Positions 18,449 through 28,108 of a stretch of DNA of 64,000 bases are shown here, piece by piece. Source of the stretch: Pycnococcus provasolii (lineage: Eukaryota > Chlorophyta > Pseudoscourfieldiophyceae > Pseudoscourfieldiales); assembly GCA_049487715.1 (NCBI GenBank), contig CP150549.1, positions 558,001 to 622,000 on the forward strand, read 5' to 3'. Positions within the stretch are counted from its first letter, which is position 1. Each line of letters starts with the position of its first letter. Under the pieces are notes generated by a model. It had not been told where the DNA came from. It searched no databases and saw only the letters and a list, made by a program, of their open reading frames with translations. A program made the position numbers and the translations under genes.

Positions 18449-19210
18449 ATGCCCGTGCTCGTGGTATGCGGCGTGCAAGCTCGTCGTGGCAGTGGTTGTG
18501 TTAGTGGCGCGGCTCCTCCTCGGCACTCTCTAAGTGCTCGCAACTTCCCACGTCGTTCGCTCACACTTAACTCCCTCCCACCTGGCGAAGAAGGGACGGT
18601 TGGTGACTTGCGGTTCGCGTCATCGCTCTCGGAGCTGGCGTCTTACAAGGAGAAGCACGGCCACGCGTCGCCGCCGCTCGGTACGCCGCTGGGACGGTGG
18701 GTAATAACGCAGAGGCGACTCAGGCGGGAGGGGCGCATGGACGGTGAGAAGGAGGCTCAGCTGGAGAGGTTGGGTTTCACGTGGGAGCACCCGTTCGACG
18801 CTGTGGATGCGGACGACTGGGACGACATGCGCGAACGGCTGGCAGAATTCCAAGCGAAAAACGGACACGCCAACGTCAAGAAGAAGCACGACGTGGATCC
18901 CGCGCTTGGATTCTGGTGCAACGAGCAACGCGTCGCGTTCCGCGAAAGGCGCTTGGATGAGCACCAAATCGACTCTCTGCATTCGCTCGGGTTCGACTTC
19001 GACCCGCCGAAGCGCTGTGGCAGCGCCTTTATGATAAACCTCCGAGAACTCACGGCGTTTCGCGACGAGAATGGCCATCTCGACGTCGAACCTGGAACGC
19101 CGCTTGCGGCGTGGTGCGATGCGCAGCGCAAAGCGCACCTCAAGGGGCAGCTCTCCGAGAAGCGTGTCGACTACCTTCGCGGCATCGGTTTCGAATTACC
19201 AGACCCGTGA
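18449..19210 (+). CDS. Protein with three helicase-associated (HA) domains
   Basis: The 253-residue protein begins with a basic, serine-rich leader (about 1-50) that could target an organelle. Three copies of the helicase-associated domain (PF03457) follow: about 53-105, 115-175 and 190-250. Each has the pattern L..Y...HGH/NGHANV/NGHLDV, then GRWVITQR, GFWCNEQR or AAWCDAQRK, and ends LxxLGFxW/D. HA domains are small helical, probably nucleic-acid-binding repeats, abundant as stand-alone arrays in algae and stramenopiles. No helicase core is present. The function is not known. The gene lies just downstream of the TTAGGG tract. Confidence 0.82.
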   Translation: MPVLVVCGVQARRGSGCVSGAAPPRHSLSARNFPRRSLTLNSLPPGEEGTVGDLRFASSLSELASYKEKHGHASPPLGTPLGRWVITQRRLRREGRMDGEKEAQLERLGFTWEHPFDAVDADDWDDMRERLAEFQAKNGHANVKKKHDVDPALGFWCNEQRVAFRERRLDEHQIDSLHSLGFDFDPPKRCGSAFMINLRELTAFRDENGHLDVEPGTPLAAWCDAQRKAHLKGQLSEKRVDYLRGIGFELPDP

Positions 19211-19244
19211 GGTTGGCGAGCTTTCTTTTTTGTACAAATATATG

Positions 19245-20042
19245 TCACACAAGATATGCTTTCCACGCACCACCGCCACGCCACTCTTCGCGCAACTTCC
19301 CGAAAATCGCCGTGCTATTGCGCTGTCCATTCCGGGCAACAAAATTCTCGCGAAGCACACCCTCACGTTGGTAGCCGCAGCGTTCCGCAAGACGGGCGCA
19401 TCTCACGTTGGCGGCGTCCGTACGCAGCTCTGAGCGATGCATCCCAAGCACGTCGAAAGTCATGTATTCCACAGCACGAAGTGCTTCTGCGGCGAGTCCT
19501 TTCCCTTCCTTGTCACGGAGAGTGAACAGGCCAATTTGAACCACGCCATGACCAGCGTCAACGTCAACTATGCCTGCGCATCCGACGGGGTCGGCATTGG
19601 CAATGCACACGTCCGTTTCCTCGTCACCAGCCGGCTCACTCGCCAGCTCCTTCCTTTGCAGGATGACGAAGTTGAACCTCTCACCGCGACTCCACAGCGC
19701 ATATTCTCGTGCAACGTGAGCGTCAAAGTGGCTTCTGTCGTCGGTTGCGAACGGAATGACTCGCAGCCGCTCGTCGTGCGCCTCTTCGCTGACTGCGTCG
19801 AACAGCTTCGTGTTGACGTGGTCTGCGTCAAATCTCGCAAGCACAAGTTGCGGCGTCGCCAGGGCGAACGACGACGAGGCTGCTCGCACGAAAGGAATCG
19901 CTAGGGACGACGGGCAACCAGGCAGGCTTTGGGAGGAGGACGATGGTTCTTCTTCTTCTTCTAAGGCGCACGAATCGACACAGGACGCTTCACAGGCATC
20001 ATTGGTCATGACGCGAAACCGAGCGACACGCGAACGCTCCAT
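19245..20042 (-). CDS. GNAT-family N-acetyltransferase (RimJ/RimL type)
   Basis: The ATG at 20042 (MERSRVARFRVMTNDACEAS) gives 265 residues; an in-frame ATG at 20114 would add 24 more. The acetyltransferase fold covers about 90-255. It includes DPVGCAGIVDVDAGHGVVQIGLFTL, then the acetyl-CoA loop region DKEGKGLAAEALRAVEYMTFD. It closes with LRTDAANVRCARLAERCGYQREGVLRE, the typical RimJ/RimL C-terminal segment N-x-x-S/C-x-x-L-x-E-x-x-G-F/Y. Such enzymes acetylate protein N-termini, small molecules or aminoacyl conjugates; the substrate cannot be read here. A serine/acidic N-terminal region is probably disordered. Confidence 0.8.
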   Translation of the reverse strand: MERSRVARFRVMTNDACEASCVDSCALEEEEEPSSSSQSLPGCPSSLAIPFVRAASSSFALATPQLVLARFDADHVNTKLFDAVSEEAHDERLRVIPFATDDRSHFDAHVAREYALWSRGERFNFVILQRKELASEPAGDEETDVCIANADPVGCAGIVDVDAGHGVVQIGLFTLRDKEGKGLAAEALRAVEYMTFDVLGMHRSELRTDAANVRCARLAERCGYQREGVLRENFVARNGQRNSTAIFGKLREEWRGGGAWKAYLV

Positions 20043-20655
20043 CTTTGTGGATTTTGGTGGATCTTTGCCAACTGACTTGCCTGATAAATTTACACAACAC
20101 AAACGAACACACAAACGAAATATAACTTATTTGTGACACGCACACAATCACACGCAAGGACAGGTACTGTACACAAGACGTAGGTTGGTATGTAGGGGTA
20201 AAATTTAACCTTAGGGGGTTGTCACCGAAGGAGTTCCCCTGGCTCACTTTGGACCACTCTCCCCAGCTTATTATGGGGATCCCTCGTGGAACCCAGTTTT
20301 GAAGCAACGTCGAGGATTTTTTTTCCCCCTCGGGATCCCGGTCGAGCAAACAAACAATACATGGCGGCGCACACGTTCCCCACGTTAATACTTCGTGTGG
20401 GGACCTCCCGGAGGTTCCCTTTTGGAAATAATATGTATTGTAACTTGTAGTATCGCCGCCGCCCGCCGCCGCCCACGGCAACTCCCACTCAACTTGTAAC
20501 ACAGTGTTTACCAAGTTTACCAAGTATTGACGTGAGGAGGGGGGGCCGGGCAACCCGGTCACCATCCCAGTGGCAAGGGGGCTCGACGGGTTGTTCGATG
20601 CTCGCACGATGCGAGGCATCAAAGCAGCCGTGGAAGACATCGAGCGGGTGTACGC
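20043..20655. other. Intergenic region with a possible gene fragment
   Basis: This 613-bp stretch includes a T8 CCCCCTCGGGATCCCGGTCG segment at about 20315-20343, of which a close copy occurs at 24080-24112. From about 20550 to 20657 one plus frame reads NPVTIPVARGLDGLFDART then MRGIKAAVEDIERVYA and stops. It looks like coding sequence but has no start of its own, so it may be a gene remnant or a terminal exon. I cannot assign it. Confidence 0.35.
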
Positions 20656-21099
20656 TTGAAGAGTTTGATGATGATGTTACTTGTTATCAATGTCTTCTTT
20701 CGTTTCACCTGCGCTTCCGCTGGTGGCACCTCCGCCGCCACAGTCGTAGCCGTGACTGCTGGACTAGCCAGTGTTGGATTTTTAACAACATCCTTTGACG
20801 GTGCGCCAATTGAGCGCCAATTGTCCGACGCTGAGAATACGAAGACTGTGCTTGAAGAAGTGCGATCAGCCTTAAAGGTATTAGAGGAAAAAGTTCTGCA
20901 CGAGACTGCGTTGAACACAATAGCTCTCGCGGCGATAGTAGGACGCGTGTACGAACGTGGCCACACAAAAGGCAGCCGCTGTTGCTCCTCAGCTTCTTCA
21001 ACAAGTGGATTCTCCTCTTCACCCGCACCCTCTTCATCATCACGCGATTGGGCCGCTGCTGCTGCAAGCCATTACTGCCAGACTGGATGTAATAGATGA
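20656..21099 (+). CDS. Small putative secreted protein, unrecognised
   Basis: The frame encodes 147 residues. It opens with a hydrophobic leader (MKSLMMMLLVINVFFRFTCASA) that reads as a signal peptide, followed by a small-residue stretch, a short heptad-like helix (TVLEEVRSALKVLEEKVL) and a serine/cysteine-rich tail. No family is recognised. It converges on the end of the MnmE gene 26 bp away. The leader and helix argue for a real short gene, but the tail is low-complexity, so this is only a possible gene. Confidence 0.3.
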   Translation: MKSLMMMLLVINVFFRFTCASAGGTSAATVVAVTAGLASVGFLTTSFDGAPIERQLSDAENTKTVLEEVRSALKVLEEKVLHETALNTIALAAIVGRVYERGHTKGSRCCSSASSTSGFSSSPAPSSSSRDWAAAAASHYCQTGCNR

Positions 21100-21125
21100 A
21101 AATTGTTACACGAAATAATACTCAC

Positions 21126-22907
21126 TCATTTTCCGACGCAGTAGGTGGAAAACAAACGCGAGAGAACAGCCTCCTCGAGCTCCTCCTCGACAAGTTCCTC
21201 CTCGGCGCTGCCGTGATGGCCAAGACGAGCCCTCGCGCGTCGCCTAACGCCCGTGATTTCTAGCAGTGCGCTCGCCGCGTCGCGTACGTGAGGAACCAGA
21301 ACGTCGATGGGTACGCCGGCATGCGCGTCGCTCAGGAACGCGTCCGCCGCGACGCGCGCGCGGATGAGCGCCTCAGCCTGACGCTCACTCACAGCCCATC
21401 CAACATTCGTGGCTTTTGGAGACAGCACCGCGCGCACTCCCTCGCGAAGGTCGTCAAGACCTTTGCCCGTCGTCGCGGAGACTTCCACGACGCGATCAAA
21501 CGATGCCTCGTCCGGATGCCTGTTCGACGGCGCTGCCACGTCAATCTTGTTATACACGAGAATGGTGGGAACGGCAAGTCGCATTTTGCTGTCACCGTTG
21601 CTTGAATCGGAGGTGGAAGAAGCGACGATGCCACCCCCTCCCACGAGGGCACGCCACGCGACATCGTCCTCTGCACCGAATCCAGCATCCGAGTCGACAA
21701 CGAAGAGCACGGCATCGCAGGTGGCGGCGGCGCGAGCAGACCGTTGCATGCCCTGCCTTTCGATGTCATCGACCTGAGCACCGTCGTCGACGCCTTGGCT
21801 ATCCGATCGAAGGCCGGCGGTGTCGAGAAAGGTGACGGGCACGCCTCCCAGGCTCGACACGGCTGAGACGACGTCGCGTGTTGTGCCAGGCACATCTGCT
21901 ACGATGGCGGCGTCAGACTCGCTGAGGGCATTCAGCAGGGAGCTCTTTCCCGCATTCACGCGTCCGCAAAGCGCGACCCGAGCCCCCGCTCGCAGAAGTT
22001 CTCCGGCTCGCCGCGTCTCGAGCGCACGCGCGATGGGTTCGTGCACGTCGCGCTTGATCATGGACAGAACCTCTTCGTCGGAGAGTAGGTCAGGTATGTC
22101 ATCCTCTGCAAAGTCTGTGGACGCTTCCAAAGACGCGAGTGCATCTAAGCACGCGTCTCTCGCTCGCGTCATGTCCGCCGCAAAGCTCGACCCCGCCGAC
22201 GAGTCGCTGCTGCTGCGCTCGTCGACGAGCGCGCCGAGAGCGACGTCCGCCGCCTCCGCAGTTTGTGCGCTAACAAGCATACCAATGGACTCCGCCTGCA
22301 TGAGGTCAATGCGACCGTTCACGTAAGCACGCAGCGTGAACTCGCCCGGTTCCGCCCTTCTGGCGCCTAGCTCGAAGAGCGCGTCGAGCACGCGTGCGGC
22401 GACGACTCCCGTTTCCGAGCCGTGCGTTTGAATCTCCACGACATCCTCGCGCGTGTACGACCTCGGCGCTTTCATTGCGAACAAGAGGCACTCGTCAAGA
22501 AGAATTCTCGAGGTGGGGTGCACGGCGCGTCCAAAGTACACGCGGTGGCTTTCCGGCGTCCACTCCTCTTCTTTGTTCGTTCCCGCAGGTTCGAAGATGT
22601 GCGTCGCATATTCCAGCGCCTGCGGTCCACTGATTCGCACGACAGCCACTGCACCTCCGCACGGCGCAGTCACTAACGCGGCGATGGTATCTGATGAAAT
22701 CGCCTCTTGCTGACTCGTCGCAGCAGCGTTCGAATTTGATGCCCCAGGTCCAAGTCGACGAGGTCTCGTCGCAGGACGGTTGCCATGAACATGAGCAGAT
22801 GCACCACAAGGTACAAGTGGTACAAGTCGTGCGTGCTTTAAGCACCGAGAATGCACCGAGAACGAACACCGAGACTGAACTTTACATGACGTCATATGAC
22901 TTTTCAT
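21126..22907 (-). CDS. MnmE: MnmE/TrmE tRNA-modification GTPase, organellar
   Basis: MnmE, with MnmG, installs the C5 aminomethyl-type modification on wobble uridine of organellar tRNAs. The N-terminal folate-binding domain starts SSDTIAALVTAPCGGAVAVVRISG and has RAEPGEFTLRAYVNGRIDLMQAE. The G domain has the P-loop GRVNAGKSS near residue 320 (the usual proline after R is V), switch GTTRD, DTAGLR, and NKID. The protein ends with YCVGK, equivalent to the catalytic FCIGK cysteine motif that family members carry at the C-terminus. I place the start at 22907; the frame is open to 23159. The leader is basic and serine-rich, suggesting mitochondrial or plastid import. A serine/aspartate insert lies in the helical domain. 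Confidence 0.93.
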   Translation of the reverse strand: MKSHMTSCKVQSRCSFSVHSRCLKHARLVPLVPCGASAHVHGNRPATRPRRLGPGASNSNAAATSQQEAISSDTIAALVTAPCGGAVAVVRISGPQALEYATHIFEPAGTNKEEEWTPESHRVYFGRAVHPTSRILLDECLLFAMKAPRSYTREDVVEIQTHGSETGVVAARVLDALFELGARRAEPGEFTLRAYVNGRIDLMQAESIGMLVSAQTAEAADVALGALVDERSSSDSSAGSSFAADMTRARDACLDALASLEASTDFAEDDIPDLLSDEEVLSMIKRDVHEPIARALETRRAGELLRAGARVALCGRVNAGKSSLLNALSESDAAIVADVPGTTRDVVSAVSSLGGVPVTFLDTAGLRSDSQGVDDGAQVDDIERQGMQRSARAAATCDAVLFVVDSDAGFGAEDDVAWRALVGGGGIVASSTSDSSNGDSKMRLAVPTILVYNKIDVAAPSNRHPDEASFDRVVEVSATTGKGLDDLREGVRAVLSPKATNVGWAVSERQAEALIRARVAADAFLSDAHAGVPIDVLVPHVRDAASALLEITGVRRRARARLGHHGSAEEELVEEELEEAVLSRLFSTYCVGK

Positions 22908-23263
22908 ACCAACGGAAAGGAAAGATTCGACACACACAAAATCTGTGCGTGCGTGTATACGTGTGACGTGGCACAGAATCCTATTCGAGACGACGGGAAC
23001 ACGAAGGGAAGGGAGGATGGGAAGGGCATCGGCGGCGGCGCGTGTTGTTTTTCCAAACACAGGCGTGAGCAGGTGAAACCCCCAATCAATCGATCGGTGT
23101 TCTGTGTTTGGGGGTTCCGTGCCCGTGGGAGAGGGTGGCTCACAAGGCTCACATATCAAGGTATAGGTATGGCGTTCCCTTCATGACTTCTTTGGACTCA
23201 TGCGTGGAAAGAAAGGTAAGTACCGTACCCTAGTCTAGGAATGGCGTGCACATCGTTTTACTT
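22908..23263. other. Upstream region of MnmE, nothing else seen
   Basis: About 355 bp between MnmE and the ferredoxin-like gene, both on the minus strand. The MnmE frame stays open through part of it but has no transit-like or conserved sequence. No repeat or RNA gene was recognised. Confidence 0.4.
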
Positions 23264-23854
23264 TCAAAGCAGATTCAAAGGACGCATCACCTCCACCGCC
23301 ACGGTGACGCCGTCCGTCTCCTTACTTAAAGTCAGCTGGCTCGCAAGACGCGCGTTATCCAAAAGCTCGTCCGTCTCCACGAGCTCCTCGTACGTCGTCA
23401 AAAGCAAGTCTTCCTCCTCCTTGGACCGCGGAGGGAACTTGTCGAGGAACGTGGGCTGCACGGTGACGCGGCATTCCTTCGACTTCACACCCCAAGTGCC
23501 CGCCGGCGCGTCGAACAGCGTCTTCAACTCCTCGTTGCAAATCTTGCGTCCTACTTCCGGGTTCTCGAAGATGCTGTCCAGCACGCTCGTACCCACACGT
23601 CCCTTGATCTGGTGCTTCTGTCCATCTGCGCTGAACACGTTCACGCTAACTGTCTCGACGTTTGGAAGCGCCGACGCGAACGCGCGGAACGGGACTGGAA
23701 AAGCAAGTGGCGAGGCCGATTTCCCGTAATTACTACCCCTAGCAGCGAGTGAGGCAGCTGAAGACGAAGACAACCCCAAAGACAACGCCGATGAGGACGA
23801 CGCTGCCCTCCTTACCAAATGAACGAGAGTTTGAGCGGCAGGCATGGCGGCCAT
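23264..23854 (-). CDS. Adrenodoxin-fold ferredoxin lacking its cluster cysteines, complex I bridge-like
   Basis: From the ATG at 23854 (MAAMPAAQTLVHLVRRAASSSS) the protein has 196 residues with a typical mitochondrial presequence. The body follows the adrenodoxin fold: VNVFSADGQKHQIKGRVGTSVLDSIFE, then GTWGVKSKECRVTVQP, DLLLTTYEELVETDELLDNARLASQLTLS and VTVAVEVM. Of the four [2Fe-2S] cysteines only the third position (SKEC) remains. The first two are replaced and the fourth (RLxCQ) is RLASQ. Plant, algal and ciliate mitochondrial complex I has a ferredoxin-like bridge subunit (C1-FDX) with degenerate ligands, which this best resembles. That role is inferred from resemblance; a diverged electron-transfer ferredoxin is the alternative. 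Confidence 0.75.
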   Translation of the reverse strand: MAAMPAAQTLVHLVRRAASSSSALSLGLSSSSAASLAARGSNYGKSASPLAFPVPFRAFASALPNVETVSVNVFSADGQKHQIKGRVGTSVLDSIFENPEVGRKICNEELKTLFDAPAGTWGVKSKECRVTVQPTFLDKFPPRSKEEEDLLLTTYEELVETDELLDNARLASQLTLSKETDGVTVAVEVMRPLNLL

Positions 23855-24413
23855 GCTTGGAGTGAGCTGAGCCCTCCCGAGGTGGACGAATGAATACCTA
23901 AACCCTCGAGAGGCGAGAGCGAAAAACGGGGGAGGAGGAGGAGAGGAGGAAAAACCAGGGTAGGAATCAGACTCCAAAATTTCCGTCAATGAGAAAAAGG
24001 GTCCTGCACCCCCCAGACTGCCAGATTTGGGGATCCACCAACCACACGACCAAATAAGTCCATGCACCATTTTGGTCGGGCCTTTTTTTTTTCCCCCTTG
24101 GGGATCCCGGTCGGAGGTCGGTGTTTTGACTTTTCAACTTTTGGTGGTGTAGAGTTGTTCCATTGTTGTTGGCCAGCAATGGCGTCCAAGTGTGGGAGAG
24201 GATGGTGGGGCTGTGGGGCTGCGCTGAGGGGCGTCCGTGGGGGAATATTCCACCTTAGAGGGTAGGACTATTCGGGATCCCTTCGATAACCAAAACTCTT
24301 TTTTGCTTAATTGGCCTGGCCCATTTCCCCTTGCCCATTCATGCAGAAGTCTCCGTCGAGTGTACGAGTGTTCTGTGTAAATACTGTATCATTGTTGAGC
24401 CGACGGCCAGTGG
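23855..24413. other. Intergenic region with a GGGATCCCGGTCG-type dispersed segment
   Basis: About 560 bp with no credible gene. At 24080-24112 a T/C run followed by ttggggatcccggtcgg closely matches 20315-20343. Another GGGATCC occurs at 24270-24280. These may be pieces of a short dispersed element, but I could not define ends. Confidence 0.35.
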
Positions 24414-24608
24414 ATGCACACAGTAACATTCAACTACATCTACAAACTCGACATCCACAAGCGTTGCAACCATGCCGTCGCCTTCTACAAGGCGCAGGAC
24501 CGCGCTCGTGACTGCTCCCGCGCCGCCGGCGAGGTCGCCAAGGCCGGCGCCTCGGAGGCGGATGCCATGGCGGCGTTGCGCGAGCGGTTCAAGGATACGA
24601 ACGCCTGA
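24414..24608 (+). CDS. Short coding-like frame, unrecognised
   Basis: The 64-codon frame starts MHTVTFNYIYKLDIHKRCNH and continues with an alanine-rich amphipathic helix (DCSRAAGEVAKAGASEADAM). Third positions are strongly C/G, like the real genes here and unlike the surrounding DNA. That supports coding, either as a very small protein or as a last exon whose upstream part I cannot find (several CAG acceptor-like sites precede it). The family is not recognised. It sits immediately upstream of a retrotransposon fragment. Confidence 0.4.
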   Translation: MHTVTFNYIYKLDIHKRCNHAVAFYKAQDRARDCSRAAGEVAKAGASEADAMAALRERFKDTNA

Positions 24609-24824
24609 TCAACATTATACTAACCTCGATCAAGCACATGCAGCCCGACCTGGGGCTTCCACAATCCCACGATCTCCACATGAACCAAAATGCTGTGACA
24701 ACTTTACCGGTTGTATCCTAAACCTCCCTAGGTTGTCTCCAAGGAGGAACGACGCCACTAAAATTGTTAAGAGTGGTTAAGTTACTAGTAGGGGGAGGTC
24801 ACCAAAAGGTCCCGGGACCAAAGC

Positions 24825-25547
24825 TTGGGTCACCGGGGATCCCAGGGAATGTCATGGGAAGGTCAGGCTGAGGCACTCAACGCTCCTCCAATTCAACAAC
24901 GACCCAAAGCTCGAGACAACCACCACCTCCCGCTATGGGCCCTTATCCACAGCATAGCCCTCAAAACCATCTGGAACTGCAGATGCGAATGCGTCTTCCA
25001 CAGCCCAGGCGAGCCACTCCCCCCATCCCCCCTCAAACGATTTCTCTTCTTCCTACTCTCCTACATAACTACAGAACGATCAGTCAGACACTCACACTCC
25101 AGACGAAGCTTCCCCCTCTCAATATGGAACCCTCTCCTAACTGCAGAATGCACGCCCACACTCTCCGCCAAACATCTAAAAGAAACCAAGTTCAAAGAAG
25201 AACTAATCAATCAGATCATGAACTGCTCCCCGCCAATAATACACGACACCCAACAGGACTCTTAAGTCTACTCAACACACGTAGGAAGAGATACCTCTCC
25301 TAACACGTCAACCAACACATGGAGAAGGGTTTGGGAGCAACAATAGTAAACCAGGGATGTGGGAGGCTTGTTCAATTAGCAGGGGAACTTTTATGGGCTT
25401 GAATTGGGATGTTTTAAGTTTTCTTTGTATGTAGGGTGGATGTGTCTGATGGTGTACATACTTCAATTACTTGTTCTGTCTTCGTTTAGGTACAGGAACT
25501 TCTTCTTGTAACCCCAATAAATGTTTAGTCTGGAAAAAAAAAAAAAA
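24825..25547 (+). mobile_element. 5'-truncated non-LTR retrotransposon (LINE) 3' end
   Basis: The frame 24825-25265 contains LHSIALKTIWNCRCECVFHS-like sequence, resembling the extreme C-terminus of LINE polymerases (aromatic and cysteine-rich, ending after a basic helix). An untranslated tail follows, with AATAAA at 25516-25521 and a 14-A run at 25534-25547. A poly(A) tail encoded in the genome next to a polymerase tail is the signature of target-primed reverse transcription with 5' truncation. The 5' boundary is not visible; element-like sequence may reach back to about 24610. I found no target duplication. Base composition (AC-rich plus strand) differs from the neighbouring genes. It is not functional. 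Confidence 0.6.
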
Positions 25548-25653
25548 GGGGTTTCATGGTTCGGCTAAAAGTAGCTAGGGTTAGGGGGTGAGATGTGCTC
25601 AGGGGATCTGCTCTCGTTCTGTTCCCGCGTTCCAGGGTTGGTTCTCCCGCGAC

Positions 25654-26574
25654 ATGTCCACCGCGTCAAGACGATTGACGCTTGGCACGCCGGACGTGTC
25701 GTCTTTGTCGTTCAGCCCGTCGACGGCGCGAGACTCGCTAGAGCACGGTAACCTCCACGGCACTGTCGGTGACAGCCTTCAGCGGACCTCTTCGGATGCC
25801 GATGCGCTCGCTGTTGGGTCGTTGTCGTCATCATCAGCTTTGGTGTCGTCACGCACGTCGTCCGCGCTCTCGTACTGGAAAGATGCTGTTATGTGGAAGT
25901 CTCCAGTCACTTCCATTACCCTGTACCTTGCAGGAATCTTCATCATCGGACTTGCACGAGCGTTCGCTGCCCTCCCGTTCATTCCTGTCTTCAGCAACGC
26001 GCTCACGCTATTAATCTTCCTGAACGCAATTGGCATGATGCTCAAAAAGGAGAACTTCATAAGTGCCGAAAGCTGCGTGCGAGTGCTCAGCTATGGGCTC
26101 ACAAGAGCCGCACGCGTCTACGATGACGTCGCACGCGCCAACGACCCGGCGACCATGGCTATCATCGTCGCGCTGCTCTGGCTCTGCGCTCTCGTTGGTC
26201 GACTCTTCTCAACTTACTTTCTGCTCGCGATGGCTTGGTCGGCGCTGTTCACTGTGCCCGTGACGTTCGACGCTGTGCTCTTCGGAGACGGTGCGGAAGC
26301 GGGTGCTATGTTGCCGGCTATATTGGCACAGGTGCGCAGCGCGGCCTTCGCACCAGTTAAGCTGTTGGACAAAGTGCGCATCGCCGTGTATGGAGTGCCC
26401 ATCCAGCTGCGAGCCGTCGGCGCGTGCGCAATTATGGTTGCCGCGAGCTACCTCCCCTGGATGATTCTAATCAGGCTTGGCCTGCTCATCCACACTGTTT
26501 ATCATGCCGCCATGAAATCGTCACCTTCGGTGGGTGTTGGTGCTGATGGTGGCGCGCACGCGCATGCTTCTTAA
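25654..26574 (+). CDS. Reticulon-like ER membrane protein
   Basis: From the ATG at 25654 (MSTASRRLTLGTPDVSSLSF) the protein has 306 residues. After about 80 serine-rich residues comes SYWKDAVMWKSPVTSITLYL, the usual entry to a reticulon homology domain. Two long hydrophobic hairpins follow (SITLYLAGIFIIGLARAF through FSNALTLLIFLNAIGMML, and MAIIVALLWLCALVGRLF through FLLAMAWSALFTVPVTFDAVLF). Reticulons wedge into the ER membrane and shape tubules. A further hydrophobic segment near the C-terminus (AVGACAIMVAASYLPWMILI) is extra. An upstream in-frame ATG at 25588 is possible. A TAGGGTTAGGG motif lies 70 bp upstream. The assignment rests on topology and the W-K-x-P entry, so it is moderate. Confidence 0.65.
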   Translation: MSTASRRLTLGTPDVSSLSFSPSTARDSLEHGNLHGTVGDSLQRTSSDADALAVGSLSSSSALVSSRTSSALSYWKDAVMWKSPVTSITLYLAGIFIIGLARAFAALPFIPVFSNALTLLIFLNAIGMMLKKENFISAESCVRVLSYGLTRAARVYDDVARANDPATMAIIVALLWLCALVGRLFSTYFLLAMAWSALFTVPVTFDAVLFGDGAEAGAMLPAILAQVRSAAFAPVKLLDKVRIAVYGVPIQLRAVGACAIMVAASYLPWMILIRLGLLIHTVYHAAMKSSPSVGVGADGGAHAHAS

Positions 26575-26663
26575 ATCCATTCCTCCTTTCCTTAAAAGGC
26601 TATAAATTTTTTCGTAACACGTGTTCCTCTTCACAAAAACATTTGTCAACCCCAAAAATGGTC

Positions 26664-28108
26664 CTACGCGGTGGCGTCCTTCCAAGGGCGAGCGGCACCC
26701 TCCGGGAGCGGGAACTCGCTTCCCGTGCCCGTGCAACCTTCGATGGTTGTGTAAAGCTTGCAGACGGCGTCGTACACCTGCTTTGCCGTCTCCACCGCCA
26801 GCTCATCCTTTTCCAAGTCCGCCTTCGCGCCAGCGCGCGCCTTGACCGCCTCCGGCGATAGGTCGATCTCCTCGGCGAGTGCGATGCCACATCCCGTGTA
26901 GTTCACGACGCGCTTCTCTCCCAAGCTCTTCTCAACACCGCTGGGCGGCGGCATGAGGTCGTACGTTGCCATCGAGAAGGGGTAGAAATGCGTCTTCGTG
27001 CCCCCAGCGCCAGCCTTCAGTGCGAGCTTCGTCATCAGCGCAACCGCGTCCTTGTCAAACTCACCGGGCACGAGCGTTCCATCCGCCGCGCGACGGTCGC
27101 GTCCACCATGCGGCGCGATCCAGATGAGCTGTCCACCCTCCTTGAGCTTTTGCTCCATCTCCTTCACCGTTTTGATGTTTTGCTTCATCTTGGCGGACCT
27201 CAGCTCGGGAACGTCGTTGATGTGTTTCTTGCTGTTTATGCAGAAGAGGTTTCGTCCCATGGAGAAGGGCTTGCACATGAGGTCGTTGACAACGCGGTCG
27301 CCGGCGACGTACCTGCAGCCGTATCCGAGTCCCGGGTGGCTCGCTTCCGTCATGAGTGTGAGGAACGCGGCATCCGCCTCGCTCTGGTGGTTGGCAAACA
27401 GCACGACGTTCTCACCCGCGTCGATCTGCGCTTTGGCTGTGTCGAAGTTCTTGATTCCTCCGACAATCGACCTGTCGTAGTCGATGAGCGCGCCAACGTA
27501 CGCCTGTGCCATGTAGTAGTAGTCGAATGGACTTCGCACGCTGTAGTGTGTGCTTGCAAACTCGTGCGGGTTGTCGAGCTGGCGCGCGTACGCGCGCACG
27601 AGGACTTTGAAGATCTGAACAGCTTCCTTGAGTGCTTTTTCGTTGTCGCCGCTGTGCTTGATTGCGAGCTGCGTTCGGTAGCTGTCGAATAGCTCGATGA
27701 ACGTCGTCTGGTACTTTGTCGGGAATCGTCCGGCAATCTTGTTCATGCCCTTTTCGTCGTTCACCGTGAGAAGGATGAGGTCAAGGATTCGCATTTTGAT
27801 GAAGGACTTGACCATGTCACGCTTTCTGCGTCGTTTCGGCGCTGCCACTTCTGCTTTCTTCGTTGCCGCCTTTGTTTTTTTCGTTTCGGCAGGTTTCTCC
27901 TTGACTTCCACGGGGCTGGACGACGCGCGTACCACGGTGTTAAATCGACCAGCAGTCGCATCACGCGCCCTGGCGATCCTTAAGGAGGACGAATTCTTAC
28001 TCCTCCGATCCTCCTCATCATCGACATGGACATGGACGCCGATCGCGAAAGCGCGACTGACGACGACCTGGCAGGGAGCGAGCCTATGGAGCGAGCGACG
28101 TGCATCAT
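26664..28108 (-). CDS. ATS1: Plastid glycerol-3-phosphate acyltransferase (ATS1 type), 5' end split between frames
   Basis: This stromal enzyme transfers an acyl group from acyl-ACP to the sn-1 position of glycerol-3-phosphate, the first step of plastid glycerolipid synthesis. The conserved body (ATG-free, from about 27930) has YYMAQAYVGALIDYDRS, the catalytic NHQSEADA (H-x4-D), YVAGDRVV, FCINSKKHINDVPEL, and the substrate-binding segment IAPHGGRDR. All key residues are present. The in-frame ATG at 28532 would add repeat-derived sequence and is unlikely. A transit-peptide-like start (MMHVARSIGSLPARSSSVAL, ATG 28108) lies in another frame ending at 27980. The two frames join only with a one-base shift near 27990; no intron with GT-AG ends that I tried restores the phase. 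Confidence 0.85.
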
